10,680 bases of DNA from DASZMX01 sp035551475. Its GTDB lineage: Bacteria; Verrucomicrobiota; Verrucomicrobiia; Limisphaerales; Palsa-1400. Of the stretch, positions 1 to 5,924 are shown piece by piece. The first letter of the stretch is position 1, and each line of letters starts with the position of its first letter. Under the pieces are notes generated by a model. It ran no database searches. It was given only the letters and a program-made list of their open reading frames with translations, and was not told the origin of the DNA. The translations under genes were made by a program, and so were the position numbers. The stretch is taken from positions 1-10,680 of the forward strand of contig DASZMX010000024.1 of the NCBI GenBank assembly GCA_035551475.1, given 5' to 3'.

Positions 1-682
1 CCGGCCCCTCGAAATTCCAGTAATTCGAATTCGGCACCGTGAAGCCAATCGCCGCTTCATCGGTTGGCAAGTTGTTCCAAAACGTGTACCCGCCGTCTGA
101 ATCGGAAGGGGTGATTTGCAGACCTGCCGCGCTCTTGAAATAGGTGTAGCCATTGCCATCCGCGCCGACCGCGGCGGTGTTGGTGAAGCTGTCCAGGCCG
201 GTGGCCGACCGCTGAAAAGCCGTGGCGTTGGAATGCGCCGCCGTGCCGAGACTGGTCACCGCAGCAAAAGCGATGTTGGTCAACCCCGCGCCATTGCCGC
301 GAAACTGCCCGGTGGTCAGCACATCAGCGTCATGTATAAATCCAGATGGATTCAAAAAGATGTGGTTGGTGCTGCCCGGCCCCTCCGCGATCATGTTGAG
401 CACGGCGTTGCCCGTCGGCGCATCCAGCGTCATGGAAGTGACGCTCACATTCGGCGCGAGCACCACCTGGGAAGATCCATTGGTGGTGAAGTTCACGCCA
501 AAATTTTGCCCGCCGCCATGCGCGGCCACCGCGGCGTTTAATTTGTTGGAATTGACCACGAAAAAATTCGTGTCGCCGCCGGTCAGCGCGCCGTTGGTGT
601 TCTCCATGATCGGCACGAGCGTGGCCGCCGCGAGGGTGAACGAGGCTGATCCCAGGATGATTGAAAGGAGGATGCGTTTCAT
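1..682 (-). CDS. Secreted fibre-like protein, N-terminal part (runs off the left edge)
   Basis: The frame is open from an ATG at 680-682 to base 1 with no stop, giving 227 codons of an incomplete gene. The first about 20 residues (MKRILLSIILGSASFTLAAA) form a good Sec signal peptide: two basic residues, a hydrophobic core and an Ala-rich end. A segment rich in Gly, Asn, Thr and Ala follows, then 'FRGNGAGLTNI', a motif often seen in repetitive fibre and secreted proteins of Verrucomicrobiota and in phage tail fibres. Later there is 'TFWNNLPTDEAAIGF' and aromatic-rich beta-type sequence. The start lies 2 bp after the stop of the upstream gene, so it is the next cistron of the virion operon. No Shine-Dalgarno is visible. 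Likely role (inferred): a receptor-binding fibre or a surface-exposed protein. A signal peptide is unusual for a virion part, which are normally assembled in the cytoplasm. The C-terminal domain, possibly an S74 chaperone, lies outside the window. Confidence 0.8.
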   Translation of the reverse strand, partial: MKRILLSIILGSASFTLAAATLVPIMENTNGALTGGDTNFFVVNSNKLNAAVAAHGGGQNFGVNFTTNGSSQVVLAPNVSVTSMTLDAPTGNAVLNMIAEGPGSTNHIFLNPSGFIHDADVLTTGQFRGNGAGLTNIAFAAVTSLGTAAHSNATAFQRSATGLDSFTNTAAVGADGNGYTYFKSAAGLQITPSDSDGGYTFWNNLPTDEAAIGFTVPNSNYWNFEGP

Positions 683-684
683 GA

Positions 685-1317
685 TTAGTAGCCGATGTCG
701 CTGAGGGTGAGTCGAAGGACGCCGCCGGTGGTTTGGCCGGCGAGAGTGTGGTAAAAACCGTCGTCGCACAGCAATTGCGCCACGAGACGGCCGGTGGCCG
801 GATCGGTGAACATGCGGAAACCGCCGCCCGGCGCCGACGAAATCACCGACAACGGCCCGTCATTTATAATAATGGCTCCTTCATCGAGCGTAATGATCTT
901 GGCGGGCGTGTCGTTGGTGGTGGCAAACAGCCGCAGCCAAAAACTTTTTTGCGGCGCGCCGCCCAGATCAAGCGCCGTCTGCGTGTTGCCGAAAATAAAC
1001 GCCGCGTGCTGGTCCGTGCCCGCCGTCCAATTGGCCGGGTTCAACGTCTGGTTGATCGCCGCGGCGCTCACCGTCGCCGCCATGCTCGGCCCGCTCCCAT
1101 CGCTCGCGGAGGCAAAAACCTGCGCCGTGACGGCGGCGATGCCGGACACGTCGGTCACGATGGAACCGAGCTTGGCGATGGCGATGTCGATCTCGATGTC
1201 ATCGCCGCGCGTGAACATCGGCAGCGCGAGGGTGTTGGCGTCGGTCAGCGTGGGCGGCGCGGTTTTGGCCGCGATGTCGCAGAGGATGCGAATAGGAACC
1301 GGTTTAAAGGCTGCCAT
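685..1317 (-). CDS. Probable virion/baseplate-type protein, 210 aa
   Basis: A complete frame that fits snugly between its neighbours: 4 bp after the upstream gene and 2 bp before the fibre-like gene. I do not recognise the family with certainty. The N-terminal half (about residues 30-130) has a 'RGDDIEIDIAI...VTDVSGIAAVTAQVF' pattern followed by a strand-rich region ending 'KSFWLRLFATT...ITLDEGAIIINDGP'. This recalls N-terminal domains of baseplate upper (BppU-like) proteins that sit just before fibres in tail operons. The last about 55 residues include 'FHMFTDPATGRLVAQLL'-like beta sequence (actual start 'FRMFTDPATGRL') and may form a separate small domain. There is no signal peptide and no Shine-Dalgarno. 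Position next to a fibre-like gene supports a role in attaching or organising the fibre; this is inferred from context and weak resemblance. It could also be an unrelated small structural protein. Confidence 0.75.
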   Translation of the reverse strand: MAAFKPVPIRILCDIAAKTAPPTLTDANTLALPMFTRGDDIEIDIAIAKLGSIVTDVSGIAAVTAQVFASASDGSGPSMAATVSAAAINQTLNPANWTAGTDQHAAFIFGNTQTALDLGGAPQKSFWLRLFATTNDTPAKIITLDEGAIIINDGPLSVISSAPGGGFRMFTDPATGRLVAQLLCDDGFYHTLAGQTTGGVLRLTLSDIGY

Positions 1318-1321
1318 AGAA

Positions 1322-1780
1322 TTAGAGTGCGTTGGTGGACCAATCGGAGTTGCCGCGGACCAAATATTGAAAGAGGCACGTCACGCCCGTTTGGCGGCGG
1401 CATTTGGCCCATTGCACCACCGCGTTTTTCAAATAAAGATTCACCACGCCGTCCGCGGCCTGATGCGCCACGTTCAAGAGCCCCTGCGCTGGAATCTGCC
1501 CCGGGTGCTGCGCGATGAATAGTTGACAGCCAGCGGTGGTGGAAAAACTGCGCTCCACCACGAATTCCAGCCGGTTTTCCAGGTTGAAGCGCGGCGTGTT
1601 CGTGCGATACGGCGCGCGCGCCAGGTCGGCGGATTGGATTTTGCGCTCGTGCTGGTTCAAAAATCCGTCGCGCACCTGGCCACCCGCGCCCTGCGGCCAG
1701 CCCGACCCTTCCAGCACGCCCGCCGCGTCGTCCGCCAGCAAAAACGCCTGCAAGCCTGCGCCTGTGATCGTGATCTTCAT
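1322..1780 (-). CDS. Hypothetical virion-cassette protein, 152 aa
   Basis: A complete small gene packed between the tail tube-like gene (5 bp upstream) and the 210-aa gene (4 bp downstream). The ATG at 1778-1780 directly follows the previous stop; TAAGG lies just ahead of it and may act as a weak, close ribosome-binding site. The protein starts 'MKITITGAGLQAFLL' without a signal peptide. Its middle has 'FNLENRLEFVVERSF', a beta-hairpin-like stretch, and its C-terminal third carries two Cys residues in 'QWAKCRRQTGVTC'. I know no named family for it. Tail operons usually carry one or two small proteins after the tail tube, such as tail assembly chaperones or tube-interacting proteins. The beta-rich content fits a structural protein better than a helical assembly chaperone. 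No slippery-sequence frameshift of the kind used by chaperone pairs was noticed at its end. Confidence 0.72.
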   Translation of the reverse strand: MKITITGAGLQAFLLADDAAGVLEGSGWPQGAGGQVRDGFLNQHERKIQSADLARAPYRTNTPRFNLENRLEFVVERSFSTTAGCQLFIAQHPGQIPAQGLLNVAHQAADGVVNLYLKNAVVQWAKCRRQTGVTCLFQYLVRGNSDWSTNAL

Positions 1781-1785
1781 CGGCC

Positions 1786-2703
1786 TTAGGCGAAAATGGC
1801 GCCTTGTTGCGGCGTGGCCGCGCTCACCCAGGAACTGACCCAGCCCAATTCGCCATTGCGCAGCGGCTTGCCGCCGAACACGAAACCCGCCGTCTTCAGC
1901 GCGGCATTTTTCAGCGTGATGGAAACGAGATTTTGCCCCGTAATCACCAGATCGGCCGCATTCGCGCTCAGGCGCCGCCCGTGTTTGGCGCCCGTCCCTT
2001 GGATCAAAAGCGCCGCATCAATGTTCGCCAGCGTCGGCTCCGCCGGTTTGCATTTCGCGAGGCAGCGATAGGAAACGACCGTCATGTCCACGGTGCGCCC
2101 CTGGATTTTCACCGGCGCCAGCTCCAACTCATGGCTGATCGTCCAGTGTTCCTGCGCCTGGAAATTGCCAAAGCCGGCCAACGATCCCCACGCCGCGGTG
2201 TAGCGTTGGCGCGTCAGCTTCGTCACATCCAACGTGGGCGCGGTGAACGATTGCCCCGTCGCAATGGCGTAATAACTGCCCGCCGCTTCGGGATCGGCGC
2301 CGTTGGCCACGAGGCCGGTGAATTCCATCGGCCCCAGCGCATCCTTCTCCACGCCGAGCGTCAAATCCGGCATCTTCGTCACAGCCGCGTTCGCCACCGT
2401 CAGCACATCCCCATTGTTGCTCGCCCACACGAGCGGCTTGTCGCTGTCGCCAAACAACCGCTGGCCAATCGACGGGCTCACCCAAGGAAACAACACCGCC
2501 AACGAAGTCCACGTCACCGGCGTTCCCGTGCATTTGACAAGAAGATCGCTGACGGTTTCGTCGATTTTGCCGTAGAGCGCCGCCCGCACTTCCTGCGTCA
2601 CGGGCGCCAGTTCGATTTTGGAATCGCCGCTGAAATGAAAGCTGGCGGAGTTGAACGACGCGTAAGCCGGCCCCCGCGTCAAAGTTGAACGATTGATGCT
2701 CAT
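1786..2703 (-). CDS. Probable major tail tube protein
   Basis: A 305-residue protein with an ATG at 2701-2703, 14 bp after the upstream stop; no Shine-Dalgarno. It opens with 'RGPAYASFNSASFHFSGDSKIELAPVTQEV', split here as 'RGPAYASFNSASFHFSG' then 'DSKIELAPVTQEV'. This is the sort of N-terminal arm and first strand seen in phage tail tube proteins (gene N/V-type and YSD1/lambda-like fold). Residues about 45-130 are beta-rich with 'LVKCTGTPVTWTSLAVLFPW', and the rest alternates strands with 'FGNFQAQEHWTISHELELAPVKI' (about 20-residue core). Size and place, straight after connector and terminator genes, match a tail tube gene. A tube of this length in a long-tailed particle would need a tape-measure protein, which is absent in the next 1.8 kb. 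The assignment comes from gene order and overall character rather than a diagnostic motif; a minor tail or virion protein is the alternative. Confidence 0.62.
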   Translation of the reverse strand: MSINRSTLTRGPAYASFNSASFHFSGDSKIELAPVTQEVRAALYGKIDETVSDLLVKCTGTPVTWTSLAVLFPWVSPSIGQRLFGDSDKPLVWASNNGDVLTVANAAVTKMPDLTLGVEKDALGPMEFTGLVANGADPEAAGSYYAIATGQSFTAPTLDVTKLTRQRYTAAWGSLAGFGNFQAQEHWTISHELELAPVKIQGRTVDMTVVSYRCLAKCKPAEPTLANIDAALLIQGTGAKHGRRLSANAADLVITGQNLVSITLKNAALKTAGFVFGGKPLRNGELGWVSSWVSAATPQQGAIFA

Positions 2704-2717
2704 AATGTTGAATGGGT

Positions 2718-3422
2718 CTAACTGATGACGGCCTGCGCCGCGTCACTGCCGAGAAATCCCGTTTTATACGCAGCCCAACGCACGATGGTCCCGGCGCTGA
2801 CCGCGAACGGCCCGCCATAAAGCAGAGCGGCCGCATTGGACGTTCCGGGAAAAGTCCCATCCACCGTGTAATAAATCGCCGCGCCGCCATCCGTGGTTGT
2901 CAAAGAAACAGTCCCAACCGCCTCAGCAATGGCGGGGATCACGCATTTGGCCTGGGGCAATTCCGCCATGCGCCCGCGCACATGCACGCGGTAGCCGAGG
3001 CAACCGGGAAATTTCAAATCGTCCAGCGGCTCGATTGCCTTTTTGTCCTGGTAAAGAAGAATTTTTCCCTCGATGGCAAATTGATGCAGCGCCCGCCGCA
3101 CCGCGCGCGCGATTTCCTCCGCCGTCACCATCGTCCCGCCGGCGTTGAAATTCAGCTCGGGCTGCTCCACCACGTCAATGCTTGCCAGGACATCGCCTTG
3201 GGGGGCGGCGAGGTTCGGCTGGATGGCCTCCAGGCGCGGCATGTTGACCACCATCCCGCAGCCTTTGCGCCCGTTTTTCCCGAGCAAGTGCGGCAGGCGC
3301 CGCTCGATCTCCTGGCGGATGACCTGTTTCCGCCACGACACGGCCGGCACATAATAAAAGGCGGCTTCGCTATTCAACTTGTCCACGAGGTCCTGCTGCA
3401 AAGTAAGAAGTAAATCGCTCAT
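2718..3422 (-). CDS. Probable tail terminator/head-closure protein with C-terminal chitobiase-type (CHB_HEX_C) domain
   Basis: A 234-residue protein of two parts. Residues 1-160 open with a helix ('SDLLLTLQQDLVDKLNS'), then 'SIDVVEQPELNF' and a helix 'TAEEIARAVRRALHQF' before a strand-rich end ('GYRVHVRGRM'). This alpha/beta order and size resemble tail-terminator or minor tail proteins that cap the tail tube, and it lies between connector and tube genes as expected. Residues about 169-234 match the beta-sandwich found at the C-terminus of chitobiases and in many secreted proteins: 'AAIYYTVDGTFPGT', then 'LYGGPFAVSAGTIVRWAAYK', then 'TGFLGSDAAQAVIS'. Such a domain on a tail-completion protein is unusual; it might project from the particle's neck as an adhesive decoration (inference). 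The start is well supported: AAGGA at 3427-3431 on the minus strand, 4 nt before the ATG. It lies 12 bp after the connector stop. Confidence 0.7.
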   Translation of the reverse strand: MSDLLLTLQQDLVDKLNSEAAFYYVPAVSWRKQVIRQEIERRLPHLLGKNGRKGCGMVVNMPRLEAIQPNLAAPQGDVLASIDVVEQPELNFNAGGTMVTAEEIARAVRRALHQFAIEGKILLYQDKKAIEPLDDLKFPGCLGYRVHVRGRMAELPQAKCVIPAIAEAVGTVSLTTTDGGAAIYYTVDGTFPGTSNAAALLYGGPFAVSAGTIVRWAAYKTGFLGSDAAQAVIS

Positions 3423-3426
3423 GTGA

Positions 3427-3431
3427 TCCTT
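3427..3431 (-). promoter_or_regulatory. Ribosome-binding site for the 3422 gene
   Basis: The minus strand reads AAGGA here, 4 nt ahead of the ATG at 3420-3422. It is worth recording because nearly all other genes in this window have no recognisable Shine-Dalgarno, and it decides the start of the tail-terminator-like gene. The spacing is a little short. Confidence 0.5.
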
Positions 3432-3434
3432 GCG

Positions 3435-4055
3435 TTAGCTCGCGAACAATCTCCGGTGTTCATCGAGCAATTCCTTGACCGCCGGCGCCAATTGCAGCGT
3501 TTGTCCCGCGGTTTGCCCTTCCGGCGCCTCGGCGATTTGGTTGCCCAATTTGTCCCACTGCCGCCAGACGTTCTGGCATTGCAAATACCAGGCGAACTTC
3601 AAGTCGGCGGGCAGCGGCGATGCTCCGACCGGCAGCGTTTGCGAACCGTCCTCGCTGGTGTCAAACCAAAATCCCCCGGTGTAGGTCACGAGCAATTGCG
3701 AGAACTCGTCGCCTTGCGTCGCGCCGAACGCGATGTAGCCGATATGCAAGTTCCATTGCTGAATCAAATCCGTCACGGCCAAGGTTGCCCAACCCTGCGT
3801 CAAGGTGTCCTGACGCTGGCATTGGCTGATCGACTCCACCGGATAGCGCGGCAGATAATAGTGGCGGCGGTCGGCGCGGAATTGGTCGGTGTCGTTCTGG
3901 AGGCGCGCCAGCTTGCGATTGCAATAGTGATCGAACTGCGCGGCCACGCCCTGGCCAATGGCGGCGATGACGTTGTCATAGTTGGTGTCGCTCCGCAGCG
4001 ACGCCGCCAAAAGCTGCCCCTTCAATTCCGTGAGATTTCCTAAGCCTATGTTCAT
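3435..4055 (-). CDS. Head-tail connector protein (gp6-like), 206 aa
   Basis: This protein joins the portal to the tail during particle assembly (known role of gp6-like connectors). The N-terminal helix begins 'LTELKGQLLAASLRSDTNYD', followed by 'VIAAIGQGVAAQFDHYCNRKL' (about residues 29-49), the usual helical start of these proteins. Then comes 'DRRHYYLPRYPVESIS' at about residues 62-77, which matches the family's characteristic 'LPRFPV.SI' strand. 'LLVTYTGGF' at 121-129 fits the following strand, and the C-terminus is helical. An in-frame ATG exists at 4103, but that extension would cross a strong intrinsic terminator and start in its loop. The ATG at 4053-4055 is therefore preferred; this gives a compact protein with a family-like N-terminus. 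It follows the capsid and a small secreted protein and precedes the tail-terminator gene by 12 bp. No Shine-Dalgarno is seen. Confidence 0.85.
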   Translation of the reverse strand: MNIGLGNLTELKGQLLAASLRSDTNYDNVIAAIGQGVAAQFDHYCNRKLARLQNDTDQFRADRRHYYLPRYPVESISQCQRQDTLTQGWATLAVTDLIQQWNLHIGYIAFGATQGDEFSQLLVTYTGGFWFDTSEDGSQTLPVGASPLPADLKFAWYLQCQNVWRQWDKLGNQIAEAPEGQTAGQTLQLAPAVKELLDEHRRLFAS

Positions 4056-4073
4056 GGCGTGATAGTGTTTTTT

Positions 4074-4118
4074 AAAAAGCGCGCCGGCGGTTTCATCTGC
4101 CAAGCGCCGCCGGCGCGC
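4074..4118 (-). terminator. Intrinsic terminator between capsid and connector genes
   Basis: A perfect 12-bp inverted repeat, GCGCGCCGGCGG (4079-4090) and CCGCCGGCGCGC (4107-4118), encloses a 16-nt loop. Read on the minus strand, the GC-only stem is followed at once by TTTTT (4074-4078). This is the classic layout of a Rho-independent terminator for transcripts coming from the capsid side. It lies 34 bp after the stop of the small secreted protein and 19 bp before the connector start, inside what otherwise looks like one operon. The T-run is short, so partial read-through is plausible; that would give more capsid than connector and tail mRNA. On the plus strand no T-run follows, so it should work in one direction only. 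Confidence 0.85.
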
Positions 4119-4123
4119 GGGTC

Positions 4124-4144
4124 GGGCGCGGGAGGTGCGCGCCC
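4124..4144 (-). repeat. Second hairpin just upstream of the terminator
   Basis: GGGCGCG (4124-4130) and CGCGCCC (4138-4144) form a perfect 7-bp stem with a 7-nt loop. On the minus strand it comes 7 nt after the stop codon of the small secreted protein and 5 bp before the terminator stem. No T-run follows it, so it is not itself a terminator. It may protect the 3' end of the capsid transcript or help RNA polymerase pause (inference). Confidence 0.6.
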
Positions 4145-4151
4145 CACCGCT

Positions 4152-4613
4152 CTAGCCGTTGCGCTTGGGCTTGATCCAAACGACGGCCGAAAGGTTCGTC
4201 GTCGCGTTATTGGTCGCGCCGGCGATGTTGGTGATGCTGAAGTAGCCCGCGCTGCCGATGTAGAAATTCGTGTTGAAATTCACGAAGGTCGTGCCATTGG
4301 CGTTGAGGGTGATCGTGCCCGTGCCGGCGCCGGACGTGGCCCAATTCGTGCCGTCGTCGCTGGTCGTCCAGGTGAAGGCCACCGGCCCATTGCCCGCCGC
4401 CACCAGCTTGAATTGCAGGGCGAGGTTGAACTCCTGATACTTCGCCAGGCTGGCGTAGGAATTGTAGTTCGACACAATGGAGGTCAGCGTGCCGTTAGTC
4501 AGGATGATGTTGTTGGGAATGAGCGTTGCCGCCGCTCCGTACTGCTGCCCGCAGGCCGTGCGCTGCAAGCCCGCCGCGAGCAACAAGGTTGGAATCAATG
4601 TTTTCAATTTCAT
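4152..4613 (-). CDS. Small secreted or decoration-like protein after the capsid gene, 153 aa
   Basis: The N-terminus 'MKLKTLIPTLLLAAGLQRTA' followed by 'CGQQYG' is a Sec signal peptide of about 22 residues. A Cys at 21 suggests a possible lipobox, but Arg at -3 makes lipidation doubtful. The mature part is Asn/Thr-rich and beta-type: 'NLALQFKLVAAGNGPVAFTW' then 'TTSDDGTNWATS', a strand-turn pattern seen in beta-sandwich domains, then 'GYFSITNIAGATNNATTNLS', ending in the basic tail 'WIKPKRNG'. The gene sits 26 bp after the major capsid gene, where a capsid decoration protein is often found, and is the last cistron before the terminator. A decoration protein would not normally need export, so the signal peptide is odd: either the protein is displayed on the cell, or the N-terminus has another use. 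No named family recognised and no Shine-Dalgarno. Confidence 0.78.
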   Translation of the reverse strand: MKLKTLIPTLLLAAGLQRTACGQQYGAAATLIPNNIILTNGTLTSIVSNYNSYASLAKYQEFNLALQFKLVAAGNGPVAFTWTTSDDGTNWATSGAGTGTITLNANGTTFVNFNTNFYIGSAGYFSITNIAGATNNATTNLSAVVWIKPKRNG

Positions 4614-4639
4614 AGGTTCTGTCAGATGAATGGTGGGAG

Positions 4640-5902
4640 TTACCGCGCCGCCGTCGTCAGGATGGAGAACGCGTCCGCGCGGCGCGTGCCGGTCGCCGCG
4701 CGGCCATAGGCGCGGAACGAGCGTTCCAGCGTGTTCCAGCGATAATGATCGCTGGCTTCAAACACAAAGTCGTCGCGGATGCCGACAACCTGGCCGTTGC
4801 GATCGCCAAAGGCCGCCACCGCGGCGCCCGGGCCATCGACATTCGGCGCGGCCATCACGGGAATCACCGGGTAGCCGAGGATCGTGCCAATTGCGCCATA
4901 GCTGGGCGCCTCGAGGGCGCCGAGGAAAATTGGGCGTCCATTGTGGTCTTTGACCGACATGAGGCGCGCCAGGATTTGCGGATGAACCCACCAGCACGGT
5001 TTGCGCTTCAGCACCACGGGGGCCACGGTCGTCAGGCAGCGCAGCACGTCGTCGAAATCCAGGCCTTCCACGCTGGTGTTGCCGGCGGCCGCCGGGGCGG
5101 GCGTGCCGCCGGTGAACAGGCCGGTGAAGCCGCCATCCGCGGCGGTGTTGCCATTGGTGCCGCTGCCCACAAACGCGGCGGTGTCAAGACGAAGGTTAAA
5201 GGCTTGCTGAAAATCCTCCATCACGACCGACGTCACGTCGAATTCGCTGTCCTCGATCAATTGCCGCGAAACATTCAAGAGCACCGCATTGGGCAGCACG
5301 GTCAAGGTCATGGTCGTGCCGGTTTCGTTGGCGTCGTCGCTGATCGGCGCCGCCTCGGTCGTGATCCAGTTGGCCACCACCCGGGCGGTTTTCACGGGGA
5401 AATTGGTCACCTTGGTTCCCAGGCGCCGCACGCCGAGCGTGGCCCAATCGCCATACTGCGCGAGCGTGTCGTAGATTTCGCGGAACAACTGCGCGACAAT
5501 CAGCGTAGAGCCTTCGCCCGCGTCTTCGCCAATCGCCTTGAGAATGGGCGCGACGAAGCGTTTGTATTCGGAGTCGTTGTCGCACATGGTGGCGCGGACC
5601 GCGGCGTTGAGGAGGCCGCGTTTGCGCTCGTCCTGCGACAGACGCTGGATGGGATCCAGGCCGCTGGCGCGCGCTTCGGTGCGCAGGCAGGATTGCAGTT
5701 TCTGGATCGATTGCAGGACGCGCGCGTGGTCATTGGCGGTGTTCTTCAGGTGGGTCATGTCCTCCAGCGCGCGGCGCGTTTCCTGGCCGAGCTGCTCGTA
5801 ATTTTGCAGCAGCGTTTCGTTGGCGGTTTCAACCCGGTCGATTTTTTCATCGAGCTGGCGGACCCCTTTGAGGATCGAGTCATGGAACTGTTCTTCGGTC
5901 AT
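4640..5902 (-). CDS. Major capsid protein, HK97 fold
   Basis: This 420-residue protein forms the icosahedral shell. Residues about 1-75 are a charged coiled coil ('KGVRQLDEKIDRVETANETL' and onward), which matches the delta/scaffolding domain that HK97-type capsids carry at the N-terminus. The conserved shell region follows: 'GEGSTLIVAQLFREIYDTLA' near 130-150, then 'YGDWATLGVRRLGTKVTNFP', which is the N-arm/E-loop area. Next is a 'LPNAVLLNVSRQLIEDSEFD' helix-strand unit, and then the P-domain helix 'MEDFQQAFNLRLDTAAFVGS' with 'GTNGN' and 'GLFTGG'. The C-terminal A-domain includes 'KPCWWVHPQILARLMSVKD', 'GTILGYPVIPV' and 'ALEAPSYGAI'. Length is typical for a precursor that still has its delta domain. 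The gene lies 22 bp after the portal gene with no prohead protease between them, although a protease normally removes the delta domain in this family. No Shine-Dalgarno. Confidence 0.94.
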   Translation of the reverse strand: MTEEQFHDSILKGVRQLDEKIDRVETANETLLQNYEQLGQETRRALEDMTHLKNTANDHARVLQSIQKLQSCLRTEARASGLDPIQRLSQDERKRGLLNAAVRATMCDNDSEYKRFVAPILKAIGEDAGEGSTLIVAQLFREIYDTLAQYGDWATLGVRRLGTKVTNFPVKTARVVANWITTEAAPISDDANETGTTMTLTVLPNAVLLNVSRQLIEDSEFDVTSVVMEDFQQAFNLRLDTAAFVGSGTNGNTAADGGFTGLFTGGTPAPAAAGNTSVEGLDFDDVLRCLTTVAPVVLKRKPCWWVHPQILARLMSVKDHNGRPIFLGALEAPSYGAIGTILGYPVIPVMAAPNVDGPGAAVAAFGDRNGQVVGIRDDFVFEASDHYRWNTLERSFRAYGRAATGTRRADAFSILTTAAR

Positions 5903-5924
5903 AGTTGTTTAGGATTAAGTGTGA

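Noticed and set aside
1804..2688. Plus-strand 294-codon open frame opposite the tail tube-like gene
   Set aside because: Arg-rich composition and no start signal or family motif; the minus-strand frame fits the operon spacing.
4056..4103. N-terminal extension of the connector from an ATG at 4103
   Set aside because: This start falls in the loop of an intrinsic terminator and would translate its stem; the ATG at 4055 gives a family-like N-terminus.
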